A stretch of 64,000 nt of DNA from Candidatus Binatia bacterium (GCA_029243485.1 JAQWRY010000032.1:1-64000), one strand, 5' to 3'; shown: positions 42,092-52,015, counted from the stretch's first letter. Notes: generated by a model not told the origin, from the sequence alone. A program made the numbers and translations.

Positions 42092-44261
42092 TTCTGCGTA
42101 GGGAGACGGCGCAGTGTTTGTAGGAGGGTTGGTGGGAGTGGGGATCGAAGGTGGGGTGGGTGAGGTGGTTGGTTTTCGGGTCGTGCATGGGGAGGAAGAC
42201 GTGGCCGGGGCGGACCGTGTCGCGGACGACGGCGCGGGCGCGTAGCGAGCCCCGGCGGGAGCGGACGACGACGGTTTCTTCGGGAGAGATGGAGAGGTGG
42301 GCGGCGTCGTCGGGGTGGATTTCGATCCAGAGGTCCGGGCGGTGGAGCTTTCGTAGGACGGGGGATCGGTCGGTGCGGGTTCCGGTGTGCCACTGGCTCG
42401 ACGACCCGCGGCCGGTCATGAGGACGAACGGGTACGCCGCGTCGACGTTCTCTTCCGGTGGTCTTGGCGGGTCAAAGCAGAAGCGCGCGCGCCCCGTCGT
42501 CGTGAAGAAGCGTCCGTCTTCGAATAGCCGTCGTTCTCGCTCGGGTTCCACGGCGCCGGTGGGGTGCGGCCACTGGATTCCGGCCTCTTCTTCGATCGCG
42601 TCGTAGCCGGCGATGCCCGTAATGTCGCACGGGCGACCGGCGGACATCTCCTGCATCGAGCGGAACACGTCTTCGGGCGTCTGCCAGGCGTCGAACAGTT
42701 CGCCCACACCCCAGTATTCGGCCACGAGGCGGAAGATGTGGAAGTCGGCGAGCGCCTCGCCCGGTGCCTGGCGCATCTTCTTTACCAGGCCGATGCGCCG
42801 TTCCGAGTTGATGAACGTTCCGTCTTTCTCGCCCCAGCCGGCAGCGGGCAGCAGAATGTCGGCTTGCTGCGCCGTTTCGGTGTCGGCGTAGAGGTCTTGA
42901 ACGACGAGCACGTCGAGTTTGCTCAGCGTCTCGCGGAACTCGGTCTGGTTGATCCAGGAGTGCGCCGGGTTTGTCGCGATGATCCAGAGTGCGCGAATCC
43001 GGCCGGCTCGGATCTCCTCGAGGATGCCATCATAGGGCAGGCCGTTCTCCCGGGGGATCCTCTTCTCGTCGATCCCGAGGATACCCGCGATCTTGCTGCG
43101 GTGGTCCGGGTTCGTGAACTCGTGTCCGGCGAACAGCGAGGTGGTGTTGCTGAAGAGGCGTGAGCCCATCGCATTGCACTGCCCGGTAATGGAGTTCGCA
43201 CCGGTCCCGGGGCGTCCCATGTTCCCCGTGAGGAGGGCGAGATTGATCAGCGCCTGCGCCGTTCGCACCGCCTCGTGACTCTGATTGACGCCCATCGTCC
43301 ACCACAAGGAGACCCGTCGCCCGGTGTGGATCGTCTCGGCGAGGCGGAGCACCGATTCCGCCGGGAGTCCGATCGACGCGGCCACGGCGTCGGGCGTGAA
43401 CGGGCGCACATGCGACGCGAATGCCTCGAAGTCTTCGGTGTGGGCGTCGACGTAGGCTTGGTCGATCCAGCCTCGGTCGATGAGGACGCTCGCGACCGCG
43501 TAGTAGAACGCGAGGTCGGACTTGGGCCGGATGGGATAGTGCTGCGTCCCGGCCGTGGCCGTCTCGGTCCGGCGGGGGTCGATCACCACGACCTCGGGCG
43601 CGTGCCGGTTGCGGCAAATCCGCTCCCAGAGAATCGGGTGCGCGACGCAGAGATTCGACCCGGCCAACACGATCACGTCTGACTCTTCGAAGTCCGCGTA
43701 GGTGTACGGCGGCGCGTCGAACCCGAAGGCTTCCTTGTACGCGACGACAGACGTCGCCATGCACTGGCGCGTATTCCCGTCGCCGTGCTTCATCCCCATT
43801 CCGAACTTGGCGAGGGCCCCGAGGAACACCATCTCCTCGGTCGGGATCTGGCCGGTCCCGAGGAACGCGAGCGCCTCAGAGCCATGTTCCTCCGCGACGG
43901 CACGGAACCGCAGCACCATCTCGCGCAGAGCCGGGTCCCATCCCACCGGTTCCCATTCCCCTCGCGCGTTGCGCACCTGGGCTCGCGTCGCGCGTCCCGG
44001 ATCATCGAGGGGGGCGAGTGCTTCCCAGCCTTTGGGACAGGCCATGCCGAGGTTTACCGGATAGTCGGGCGCCGGCGACAGGTTGATCGCTTGGCCGTCC
44101 CGGAGATGGCCGGTGAGCGCACAGCCTGTTGAGCAGAAGCCGCAGACCGTTCGCGTCGTCGAGTCCGGGGTGAGCCGTCGCGGGAGCTGACCGAGGCCGT
44201 AGCGACCGGGCGAGCGCAAGAGGTCGCGCGTTAGAGGGCCGTCGTGTGTGTGCAGGAACAT
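42075..44261 (-). CDS. nasA: Assimilatory nitrate reductase catalytic subunit (molybdopterin)
   Basis: 728-residue Mo-bisMGD oxidoreductase. The N-terminal [4Fe-4S] site is VCGFCSTGCALTG plus GMACPKG. GNTRQCMATSVVAYK carries the Cys likely to bind Mo; SLWWTMGVNQSHEAVRTAQA, LTGNMGRPGTGANSITGQCN and ATNPAHSWINQ are typical cofactor-binding blocks of the NasA/NarB clade. No Tat signal, so it is cytoplasmic; it reduces nitrate to nitrite. The start lies 13 bp after the stop of the DmsB-DmsC fusion, placing it third in the nir-dms-nas operon. Confidence 0.92.
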   Translation of the reverse strand: MFLHTHDGPLTRDLLRSPGRYGLGQLPRRLTPDSTTRTVCGFCSTGCALTGHLRDGQAINLSPAPDYPVNLGMACPKGWEALAPLDDPGRATRAQVRNARGEWEPVGWDPALREMVLRFRAVAEEHGSEALAFLGTGQIPTEEMVFLGALAKFGMGMKHGDGNTRQCMATSVVAYKEAFGFDAPPYTYADFEESDVIVLAGSNLCVAHPILWERICRNRHAPEVVVIDPRRTETATAGTQHYPIRPKSDLAFYYAVASVLIDRGWIDQAYVDAHTEDFEAFASHVRPFTPDAVAASIGLPAESVLRLAETIHTGRRVSLWWTMGVNQSHEAVRTAQALINLALLTGNMGRPGTGANSITGQCNAMGSRLFSNTTSLFAGHEFTNPDHRSKIAGILGIDEKRIPRENGLPYDGILEEIRAGRIRALWIIATNPAHSWINQTEFRETLSKLDVLVVQDLYADTETAQQADILLPAAGWGEKDGTFINSERRIGLVKKMRQAPGEALADFHIFRLVAEYWGVGELFDAWQTPEDVFRSMQEMSAGRPCDITGIAGYDAIEEEAGIQWPHPTGAVEPERERRLFEDGRFFTTTGRARFCFDPPRPPEENVDAAYPFVLMTGRGSSSQWHTGTRTDRSPVLRKLHRPDLWIEIHPDDAAHLSISPEETVVVRSRRGSLRARAVVRDTVRPGHVFLPMHDPKTNHLTHPTFDPHSHQPSYKHCAVSLRRSGDVG

Positions 44262-44274
44262 CGAAAACTTCGCG

Positions 44275-45888
44275 TCAGAGGCCGGGCATGGCGCGGGCTG
44301 CTTCCGCGGCGAAGAAGAGGCGTCGGTCGAGGAATTCGCCGAGGGTCAGGGTGAGGAGCGCGAGGCCGGCCACACCGGCGGCGGGCAGGTCGCTTCCGAC
44401 GAGGGACGAGCCCACCGCGGCAACCACCAACAAGAGCCCGACGGCTGTCACAGCCACTCTCGCGTGAACGCTGGAGCGAAGCGGGCCCCGCAAAAGGCTT
44501 CGCGATCTCTCGAGGTCGTGGCCCGACGCCGGTGTCTCCGTGAACCGCTGGACACGGACGAGGCTCGCCCCGCCGACGACCACGGCGAACAACCCGCCGA
44601 CGAGCAGCCGACCCGAAGAGGGAGCGCCCGCCGAGAGCGCCGCGACGACAGTCACGCAGAGCATCCCGGCCCCACCCAGGAGCAGTTGGGTCGACCCGAA
44701 AGCGGCAATCGTTCGGCCCGCCGACCACCACGCGCGCCCGGTTGCGGCGTAGACACCGATGGAACACGCCGTCGCCACGATTCCCGCGAGGAGTGCTGCC
44801 CAGCGGGCGACAACTGCTCCGTTCCCGAGTGCTTCCGCCAAGACGGCCGCACAAAGGGCCGCGAGGTACGCACCAAACGCGAGGATCTCGCGGCTCATCC
44901 ACGACGTTCGCCATCCGAGGACGGCCCGGAACGCCTGCGTGGGCCGCCCCAGATGCGCGATGGATCCCGCGAGTCCGATCACGGCCGCACCGAGGGCGAA
45001 TGCGAGGAGCCCGAGTCGGCCGGAGGCCGCGGGACCGACGGTTCCCCGCGCCACGGCATCGAGGACCAGGATGCCGGTCGAGAGCTGTACGAACACGAGC
45101 ATGAACGCGAGGGGCGCGTGGGCGTGATTCGGCTTCACGAGCGCGGCGTCCGCCGGAACGATCGGCCGGGCGGGACGCGCGCTCACGTATCTCGTGGTGG
45201 GTCGTGTGAGGCTCGAGTCGGGTAGGTACGGGTCGAGTCCGGAGAGGAGCGCGCCGGGCTCGGCCGTCGTGGAGACGATGTCTATCGAGATGGCGGAGGT
45301 CGGGCAGCCCTGCGCGCAGGCGGGCGCCTCTCCGCTTGAGAGTCGATCCGCGCAGAGGTCGCATTTCCGTACGATGCCGAGAGAAGCGTCGAAGCTTGGC
45401 ACGTCGTACGGGCAAGTGAGTACGCAGTACTGGCAGCCGATGCACTGGTCGTCGAGGTGTCGAACGATTCCGGTGATCGAGTCCTTCTCGTAGGCTTGTG
45501 CAGGGCAGCCGCGGAGACATCCCGGGTCGATGCAGTGATGACAGGCGGTCGTTACCGTCTGTTGGTCGCCGGCGGAGGTGCCGACATCCACGACGAGGCC
45601 GACCTCGCGCCAGGCCTCGTCGGGCCGAAGGCCGTTCAGGCTGTGGCACGCGGTCACGCAGGCCTTACAGCCGGTGCACGCATCCAGGTCGACGCGAAAC
45701 GCGAACTGCTCGCCAGCACCGGGGCTCCGCTCGGTCGGCAGCAGTTCCCGATAGTGCGCAGCCAGGAGTGGCTCTTCCGCGTCTCGGTGATGTTGCGCGA
45801 AGCGTTCGACAGCGGTGAGCTCGCGTTGTTCCGCGAGGACTCGCTCGAGCAGCGAAGAACCGCTCGGCGGGTAGGCCGAGGCGGTCAT
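44275..45888 (-). CDS. DmsB-DmsC fusion: ferredoxin-type electron carrier joined to DMSO-reductase-type membrane anchor
   Basis: 537 residues. The first ~240 hold four Cys clusters of a DmsB-type protein: DACTGCKACVTACHSLNGLR, ACHHCIDPGCLRGCPAQAYE, DQCIGCQYCVLTCPYDVPSF and RKCDLCADRLSSGEAPACAQ with GCPTSAI, enough for four [4Fe-4S] clusters. From about residue 280 come eight hydrophobic segments with HLGRPTQAFRAVLGWRTSWM, the DmsC/NrfD anchor signature. The anchor suggests quinol as electron donor to NasA. It overlaps the nirB stop (ATGA). Fusions of B and C subunits are unusual but known in this enzyme class. Confidence 0.88.
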   Translation of the reverse strand: MTASAYPPSGSSLLERVLAEQRELTAVERFAQHHRDAEEPLLAAHYRELLPTERSPGAGEQFAFRVDLDACTGCKACVTACHSLNGLRPDEAWREVGLVVDVGTSAGDQQTVTTACHHCIDPGCLRGCPAQAYEKDSITGIVRHLDDQCIGCQYCVLTCPYDVPSFDASLGIVRKCDLCADRLSSGEAPACAQGCPTSAISIDIVSTTAEPGALLSGLDPYLPDSSLTRPTTRYVSARPARPIVPADAALVKPNHAHAPLAFMLVFVQLSTGILVLDAVARGTVGPAASGRLGLLAFALGAAVIGLAGSIAHLGRPTQAFRAVLGWRTSWMSREILAFGAYLAALCAAVLAEALGNGAVVARWAALLAGIVATACSIGVYAATGRAWWSAGRTIAAFGSTQLLLGGAGMLCVTVVAALSAGAPSSGRLLVGGLFAVVVGGASLVRVQRFTETPASGHDLERSRSLLRGPLRSSVHARVAVTAVGLLLVVAAVGSSLVGSDLPAAGVAGLALLTLTLGEFLDRRLFFAAEAARAMPGL

Positions 45889-48821
45889 GCCGCACGTCCC
45901 GGGCAGCCGAGTTCGGCGCCCAGCGATTCCGCGGGAGGGAGCTGAACCCAGACGGCCTCGCCCCGAATCTCGACGGGAAACGTCCGCACCTGGTAGCTCG
46001 GATCGCTCAGGCCATCTCCGGTGTGCAGGGAGAAGGTCTTCTTGTGCAGCGGGCACGCGACCTTGGGTTCCCCTTTGTGATCTCCGAGGAGCCCGCGGGC
46101 GAGGACCGTGTCCTTGCGGTGCGGGCACGTCGCCTGCGTGGCGTACCACTCCGCGCGCCGCGAAAAGTTGTAGATCGCGATCTGTTCGTTTCCGTAGCGG
46201 ACGGCGGCACCACCGTTCTCCGGGAACTGGTCGACCTGGCCGAGCCTCTGCCAAGTCCAGGCCTTCTTCGGCGGGACGTGGCCATTGCGGTGGATCGGTG
46301 TGGGAGCGGGCCAAGCGGCCGGCCGGCGTTGCCCGCGCTCGCGGACGAAGGGCAGGGCCTCGCCGGGCGCACGGTCGTCGGCGAAGTGCTGGAATCGCTC
46401 GCGGAGTTCCGGCGATTCGACGACGGCTTTCCACTCACACTCGTACGAGTCGATGAGTTTCTGCATGTCGGCTTCCAGCTGGTCGGCGATCCCGAGGGAA
46501 TCCTCGAGGACGACCGTCCTCAGGTACTCGATGCCCCCGTCAAGGTCCTCGAGCCACCGCGCCGTTCGTTGGAGGGGCTTTGCGGTCTGGATGTAGAACA
46601 TCAGGAAGCGATCGAGGATTCTGAACACCTCTGCGCTGGTAACGTCGGTCGCGAACAGGTCGCCGTGTCTGGGGTTCGAGCCGCCGTTGCCACAGAGGTA
46701 GACGTTCCAGCCGTTCTCCGTGGCGATGATGCCGAAGTCCTTGTTCTGGGCTTCCGCGCATTCGCGCACGCAGCCGGAGACCGCCGACTTGAGTTTGTGC
46801 GGGGCCCGAAGGCCGCGGTATCGCTCCTCGATCTCGATCGCGAAGGCAGTCGAGTCCTGGACGCCGTAGCGACACCACGTGGAGCCGATGCAGCTCTTCA
46901 CGGTACGCATCGCTTTGCCATAGGCGTGGCCGCTCTCGAACCCGGCTTCGACGAGCTGCGCCCAGATGTCGGGCAGCTGGTCGACGCGCGCCCCGAGCAG
47001 GTCGATGCGCTGGCCCCCGGTGATCTTGCAGTAGAGGTCGTACTTCTTCGCCACTTCGCCGAGTACGATGAGCTTGTCGGGCGTGATCTCGCCGCCCGGG
47101 ACGCGGGGGATGACGGAGTAGGTGCCGCCGCGCTGGATGTTTGCGAGGAACCGATCGTTGGTGTCCTGGATCGTCGAATGGCGGACGATCAGATCGTTCC
47201 AGGTCGCTGCGAGGATGGAAGCAACGACGGGACGGCACACCTCACAACCATCCCCGGTCCCGTGGCTGTCGAGGAGCGCGTAGAACGTTTCGATTCGACC
47301 GAGCTTCACGACCCAGAACAGCTCCTCGCGGCTATAGGCGAAGTGCTCGCAGACGTTCCGACTCACTTCGCGGCCGGATTGTGAGAGCGCGTTCTCGAGG
47401 ACTTGGGTGACGCTTGGGATGCAGCCTCCACAGCCGGTCCCGGCGCGGGTGCACGTCTTCACCTCGGCGACGGTAGAGAGGTCGTCGGCCGCGATCGCCT
47501 GAAGGAGGTCTCCCTTGGTGACGTCGTTGCAGGAGCATATCTGCGCGTCATCGGGCAGCGCGCTCGCCGTGTCGGTGGCCGTGCCGTTCGCTCCGAAGAG
47601 AAGTTCGTGCGGCCGCTCGGGGATCGGGCCGGCTTCCTTCGCGATACGCGCCAAGGTGGCGAAGGGCTCCGCATCGCCGACGAGGATGCCGCCGACGAGC
47701 CTTTCGCCCTCGACGACCAGCTTTTGATAGACGCCCCGGACCTTGTCCTCGAAGGAGACGCTTCGCACCTCTAGCGGACGTGCCTGATCGGCGAATGCGT
47801 CGCCAAAGCTCGCGACCTCGACGCCAAGGAGCTTGAGCTTGGTCGAGAGGTCGGCGCCGGTGAAGGAGGCGTCCTCGCCGGTGATACGCCGGGCGAGTAC
47901 GTCCGCCATGGTGTAGCCGGGGCCGACCAAGCCGTAGACCATCCCGGAGTGTAGAGCGCACTCGCCGATCGCGAAGATGTGCGGATCGCTCGTAGTCAGT
48001 CCGTCGTCGATCTGGATGCCGCCTCGTTCACCAACGCTCACCCCGCACGCCCGGGCGAGTTCGTCGCGCGGGCGGATGCCGGCGGATACGATGACCATGT
48101 CGACGTCCAGCGGTGGTGCGTCGTCGAATTCCAGCGCGCAGACCTCTCCAGGGCCGACGATCGCTCTGGTCCGTGCTCCCGTGTGAACGTGAACGCCGAG
48201 GGCTTCGATCGAGGTCCGCAGGATCTGCGCCCCGGCCGCATCCAGCTGCCTGGGCATCAGCCGGTCCGCGAACTCGACGATGTGGGCTTCGAGCCCCATG
48301 TCGACCACGGCCTTCGCAGCTTCCAGACCGAGGAGCCCGCCCCCGATGACGGCTGCCCGCCGCGACTTGTCGGCCCACGCTCGAATCCTTTCGAGGTCTT
48401 CGATCGTGCGGTAGACGAACACGCCCGGCGTCTCGACTCCGGGAAGCGGTGGAACGAAGGGAGAGGATCCCGTGGCGAGGACGAGTGTCTCGTAGGGCAC
48501 GCTGCGGCCGGCACTTGTGGTGATCGAACGAGCGTTCCGGTCGATCGACTCGACGCGTTCGTTCACGTGCAGGGTATACGCGGTATTGGCGTACCAATCC
48601 GGATCGGCGATCCCGAGATCTTCCGCGCTCTTGCCGCCGAAGAACTCGCTCAGATGCACGCGGTCGTATGCGGGGCGAGGCTCTTCGCCGACGGCGGTTA
48701 CGAGGAACTGCCCGGTGGTGTCGCGTTCGGCGAGCTTCTCACAGAAGCGGTGGGCGACCATCCCGTGCCCGACGACGACTACGCGCGTCGGCGCGACATC
48801 ACTGTTCGTAGTTCGGTCCAT
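45885..48821 (-). CDS. nirB: Assimilatory nitrite reductase, NirB-NirD fusion
   Basis: 978 residues. N-terminal FAD/NAD domains (VVVVGHGMVAHRFCEKL; AAVIGGGLLGLEAAKAVVDM), a BFD-like [2Fe-2S] domain (QICSCNDVTKGDLLQAI; CTRAGTGCGGCIPSV), then the siroheme/[4Fe-4S] reductase (KSCIGSTWCRYGVQDS; GCVRECAEAQNKDFG). The last ~110 residues form a Rieske-type NirD domain (CPHRKDTVLARG; ACPLHKKTFSLHTG). It reduces nitrite to ammonium with NAD(P)H. The ATG at 48821 is chosen over one at 48932 because it starts just before the FAD loop. It needs siroheme, for which the window has only a broken chelatase. Confidence 0.95.
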   Translation of the reverse strand: MDRTTNSDVAPTRVVVVGHGMVAHRFCEKLAERDTTGQFLVTAVGEEPRPAYDRVHLSEFFGGKSAEDLGIADPDWYANTAYTLHVNERVESIDRNARSITTSAGRSVPYETLVLATGSSPFVPPLPGVETPGVFVYRTIEDLERIRAWADKSRRAAVIGGGLLGLEAAKAVVDMGLEAHIVEFADRLMPRQLDAAGAQILRTSIEALGVHVHTGARTRAIVGPGEVCALEFDDAPPLDVDMVIVSAGIRPRDELARACGVSVGERGGIQIDDGLTTSDPHIFAIGECALHSGMVYGLVGPGYTMADVLARRITGEDASFTGADLSTKLKLLGVEVASFGDAFADQARPLEVRSVSFEDKVRGVYQKLVVEGERLVGGILVGDAEPFATLARIAKEAGPIPERPHELLFGANGTATDTASALPDDAQICSCNDVTKGDLLQAIAADDLSTVAEVKTCTRAGTGCGGCIPSVTQVLENALSQSGREVSRNVCEHFAYSREELFWVVKLGRIETFYALLDSHGTGDGCEVCRPVVASILAATWNDLIVRHSTIQDTNDRFLANIQRGGTYSVIPRVPGGEITPDKLIVLGEVAKKYDLYCKITGGQRIDLLGARVDQLPDIWAQLVEAGFESGHAYGKAMRTVKSCIGSTWCRYGVQDSTAFAIEIEERYRGLRAPHKLKSAVSGCVRECAEAQNKDFGIIATENGWNVYLCGNGGSNPRHGDLFATDVTSAEVFRILDRFLMFYIQTAKPLQRTARWLEDLDGGIEYLRTVVLEDSLGIADQLEADMQKLIDSYECEWKAVVESPELRERFQHFADDRAPGEALPFVRERGQRRPAAWPAPTPIHRNGHVPPKKAWTWQRLGQVDQFPENGGAAVRYGNEQIAIYNFSRRAEWYATQATCPHRKDTVLARGLLGDHKGEPKVACPLHKKTFSLHTGDGLSDPSYQVRTFPVEIRGEAVWVQLPPAESLGAELGCPGRAA

Positions 48822-48962
48822 GCGCCGTGGCGATCGCAACCCACGTGCCAGCCGAAACCCGAGTGTTCTTGAGGGCCCCTCGTCGTCGGGGCCAAGGGCC
48901 GCTCGAATTCTGGACAGACGTGCCCACGACAAGAGCAGTGAGGCCGTCGTGACTCCACCACA

Positions 48963-49560
48963 CTAGAGCTGCGTCCGTGCCGAGGCGGGTGGTTCGATGC
49001 TCGCCGGAAGGCAGAGCTCGTTCTCTACACGCGTGTCGAGTTCCAGGTCCCCGAAGAGACCGGCCGGGCGGACCGCGCCGATGCGCTTCCGATGCTTCGG
49101 CTCGTCCGCTGCGCGAACTGCGTTGTAACATGTCACGTGCAGGCCGGGATTCGCCGGGGCGGCTCCGCCGATGGTTGCCGCGAGACACAGCCGCACGGGC
49201 TTCTTCAGATCGTAGAGTCGGTCTTCGAACGTGTCTGAGATGCGCACCTGCTGCCCGTCGGGAAAGCTCGAGGGCGACGAGACCTTCACGCGATGGCAAA
49301 GTTAGGGATCGGCCAGCGCGTCCCCCGGGGGAGCGGGCACGGCACCGAGTCCGAGCGTCGCGCAGGAGAGGAGTAGGCCGGTGCCCTGCGTGTCGACCGG
49401 GAGCTCGTCGAATTTGTCGTGCAGGAGGACGCCGCTCCACGTCGGTTGCTTTGTCTGACCGGACGAGCGCTTCACATCGTAGGTCAGGCGGTGGATCTCG
49501 CTCTCGGCGATCGGCTCCCCGTCGAGTTCCGCGGGCGGGCAGACCGCGCCTAGGCGCTTC
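48963..49560 (-). pseudogene. Secreted repeat protein with LC..P/CY motifs, in-frame TAA
   Basis: One minus frame reads LGAVCPPAELDGEPIAESEI, LTYDVKRSSGQ, VLLHDKFDELPVDTQGTG, a TAA at 49302-49304, then LCHRVKVSSPSSFPDGQQVR, ISDTFEDRLYDLKKPVRLCL, GLHVTCYNAVRAADEPKHRK and GLFGDLELDTRVENELCLPA to the stop. The alternation of V.I.D.F....... V.KP..LC.PA and HL.CY is a known repeat family in uncultured deltaproteobacterial secreted proteins. A single nonsense mutation interrupts it and no start or signal peptide remains in this frame. Confidence 0.6.
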
Positions 49561-49760
49561 ACGTCGTCCCCGTTCCCGTGCCACCGAAGGAGCCGAGCGC
49601 TTCGCCGTTTTCGCGAAGCTTGTTGAACGACTGGTTGCCCTCGACCCATTGGGTATCCATCCGGTGTGCCGAGAACCAGGACCCCTTGTTGGTCGGCTCG
49701 CCGTTGTCGACCGATAGCTCCAACTCGGCACACTGATTGGGCCGGGGCTTCCCCCGGTAC
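49559..49760 (-). pseudogene. Second secreted-protein fragment upstream of the repeat remnant
   Basis: A different minus frame encodes PRPNQCAELELSVDNGEPTN, KGSWFSAHRMDTQWVEGNQS and FNKLRENGEALGSFGGTGTG before a TGA at 49559-49561. It is fluent protein sequence without a recognised family, directly preceding the repeat remnant but out of frame with it. It may be the start of the same former gene after a frameshift. The rest of the gap to 50048 shows no gene. Confidence 0.35.
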
Positions 49761-50048
49761 GAAGGCGAGCAGCCCCCACTTCACTCCCGACCATCCAACT
49801 ATTTTCGTGACTCCTAGTGCGGTGCGGCTCCACAAGGGGTGCAGAGCCGGGCTTGGGAGCATCTTCGCGCCCGCGCCCCTCGGAAGCGGCGCCCTCGTGG
49901 GAGTGGAGGACTGGGGGGGTGCAGGAAGTGCTCGTTCGGCCAGATCCAAGACTTGCGGACTGGGCTTCCCGTCACAAATGCCTTTTCACGCACTGGCAAT
50001 CGGATCCAGGCGCGCGCGGAGGTTCGCCATGGTAACCCATCGTGGTCG

Positions 50049-50870
50049 ATGGCCTTCTTGCTCGACTCGAGAAACGGTCCCGCGTTCGATCTGCCTGCCC
50101 CAGTCGAGGGGGCGCAAACGTGGATCGCCGCGTCCGTCCCGCGATCCGGGAGCACTTTGCTTTGCCGGACGCTTTGGGACACCGGCGGAGTGGGTGCACC
50201 CAAGGAGTATTTGAACGCGATGCAACTCCGCGACTGGGAGGTCCGACTGGGAACGTCCCTTGTCGCTCGCGTCGGGTACGGACTCCTGACCGGTCGGGCG
50301 AGCGGGTTGGCTTCCGGAGCGGGATGGACCCAGGAGCGGTTCGCGGCTCACGTCGAGCGCGTTCGTTCCCGGCGGAGCGATGCGAGCGGTCGCTTCGGAC
50401 TCAAGATCCACTACCACCACTTCGAGAATTGGTTCCTTACCCGGGGCTGGAGCGTGGAGGATCTGCTGGCACCGCAGCGGTGGGTGCGGATCTCACGCGA
50501 GGATCGCGTAGCGCAGGCTGTCTCGTGGGCTCGCGCCTTACAGACCGGTCGGTGGACGATCCATCAGCGCGCGTCGACGCCGTCGTTCTACCGTGCCTCA
50601 CAGATTGATAGGCTCGTTGCCGAGATCGAACGCCAGGAAGCCGGATGGGACGACTACTTTGCGTCGCGGGGCATCGCGCCTTTCCGGCTAACGTACGAGG
50701 AACTGGTCGGCGACCTGCAGGGGACGATCCGGCGGGTCCTCGGCTTTCTCGGGGCGCCGAATGCCGCGGACGCATGCGTTGCCGACGTGGCGCTCCGCCG
50801 GCAAGCGAATGAGGTCAACGCTCGCTGGATCGAGCGTTATCGAGCATCGCGCATGCTCGGCTCTGGTTGA
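50049..50870 (+). CDS. Stf0-type sulfotransferase
   Basis: 273 residues. WIAASVPRSGSTLLCRTLWD is the PAPS phosphosulfate-binding loop (PRSGST), APKEYLN a following conserved block, and FGLKIHYHHFENWF and WVRISREDRVAQAVSWARAL the 3'-phosphate-binding region. Family members sulfate sugars such as trehalose or other acceptors. The start is the ATG at 50049; no strong ribosome-binding site. Its 3' end overlaps the phosphatase gene by 34 bp tail to tail. Confidence 0.88.
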   Translation: MAFLLDSRNGPAFDLPAPVEGAQTWIAASVPRSGSTLLCRTLWDTGGVGAPKEYLNAMQLRDWEVRLGTSLVARVGYGLLTGRASGLASGAGWTQERFAAHVERVRSRRSDASGRFGLKIHYHHFENWFLTRGWSVEDLLAPQRWVRISREDRVAQAVSWARALQTGRWTIHQRASTPSFYRASQIDRLVAEIERQEAGWDDYFASRGIAPFRLTYEELVGDLQGTIRRVLGFLGAPNAADACVADVALRRQANEVNARWIERYRASRMLGSG

Positions 50871-51973
50871 GGCTCAAGAAGCAGATCGCGTAGACGTTGC
50901 CGCTTCTCGTCCGTGAGACCGAGGGTGTTTCGTAGGTACCCGTCCACGGATCCATCGCGCTCGACCATCGCATCCAAGCCGGCCTGGAGGTAACGCGGCT
51001 CGACGCGGACGAGCGGGCCGACCCGGCCCGGGTTGCTCCGAAAAAGTGAGGTGACCCAGATGATCGCAAGCTGCTGCTGGATCTTGTCGTGCGTGTAGTG
51101 GTTTGTCAGGAGGAAGTCGCGCATGACCGTCTCTTCGGGCACCCCGACGGCGAGTAGGACGAGTGCGGCGGCCATGCCTGCGCGGTCCTTTCCGGCGGTG
51201 CAGTGTAGGACCGCGGGAAGGCCGTCTTCTTCCAGAAGGTGATCGAACATCGTGCGGTACTGATGGGCGAACTGCGTCACGAAGGCCCGGTTGCCGTCCA
51301 CTAGGAACTCGCTGAGATCGAGCCCCTCGAGGTCGCCGGTCATGAGCTTGTACTGCAGCTCTTTCGGGTCGACGCCGGGCGTATAGATCTCGGGTTGGAT
51401 CACCAGGGGCGTGTCGTCGTCGGGCAGTCGGTCGGGTTGGTCCTCTCGCTCGGCCGGGCTTCGGAAGTCGCACACCAAGTTGACGCCCAGGTGGTGCATG
51501 TAGTCGAGGTCGCCGTCGCTCAGTCCGGAGAGTTGGCCGGAGCGGTACACGCGGCCCCAGCGGGTCGTATGGCCGTCGGAGGTTCGGTAGCCGCCGAGGT
51601 CGCGGAAGTTGTCCATGCCTTGGAGCGGTAGCTGGCGCTCGGCGAGCGAGACCTTCTCACCGCCGGGGAGCTCGATCTCCAGGTAGGGGCGCGTATCGAA
51701 CGGGAGCGAAGCAATCTCGGCGTGCCCGCTCTCGAGATGTCCGACGGGTGCGCTGTGGTCGATCTGCTCGGGCGACGGGCCGGCGTAGATCGGGAGCTTC
51801 GCTCCTGTCGGTCCATTCTCCCAGCGCACGACGAGTGTGCCGCCCTGTCGTTCTGCCAGCGGATCGCTCGCACCAAGGGGCGTCCGGTCGCTGCTCTGGC
51901 AGCCGGCGAGGAGGAGCAGGGCGACGGCGGCGAAGGCCGATGGCAGGGCGGAGGCCTGGAACGTGCGCATGCA
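50837..51973 (-). CDS. Lipoprotein tyrosine/dual-specificity phosphatase
   Basis: 378 residues with signal SAFAAVALLLLAGC (lipobox AGC), so exported and lipid-anchored. An N-terminal beta-sandwich (about 30-115) precedes the phosphatase domain: MDNFRDLGGYRTSDG, GRVYRSGQLSGLSDGD and the P-loop AVLHCTAGKDRAGMAAALVL (HCxxGKDR). The catalytic Cys and Arg are present. Secreted phosphatases of this type act on phosphotyrosine or phosphoinositides. The ATG at 51973 is preferred over one at 52009 because it begins the signal peptide. Confidence 0.9.
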   Translation of the reverse strand, partial: CMRTFQASALPSAFAAVALLLLAGCQSSDRTPLGASDPLAERQGGTLVVRWENGPTGAKLPIYAGPSPEQIDHSAPVGHLESGHAEIASLPFDTRPYLEIELPGGEKVSLAERQLPLQGMDNFRDLGGYRTSDGHTTRWGRVYRSGQLSGLSDGDLDYMHHLGVNLVCDFRSPAEREDQPDRLPDDDTPLVIQPEIYTPGVDPKELQYKLMTGDLEGLDLSEFLVDGNRAFVTQFAHQYRTMFDHLLEEDGLPAVLHCTAGKDRAGMAAALVLLAVGVPEETVMRDFLLTNHYTHDKIQQQLAIIWVTSLFRSNPGRVGPLVRVEPRYLQAGLDAMVERDGSVDGYLRNTLGLTDEKRQRLRDLLLEPQPEPSMRDAR

Positions 51974-52015
51974 GGCGTTATCCCGTTCGCGATGCCCGAC
52001 GGCAAGCATCGGTTC

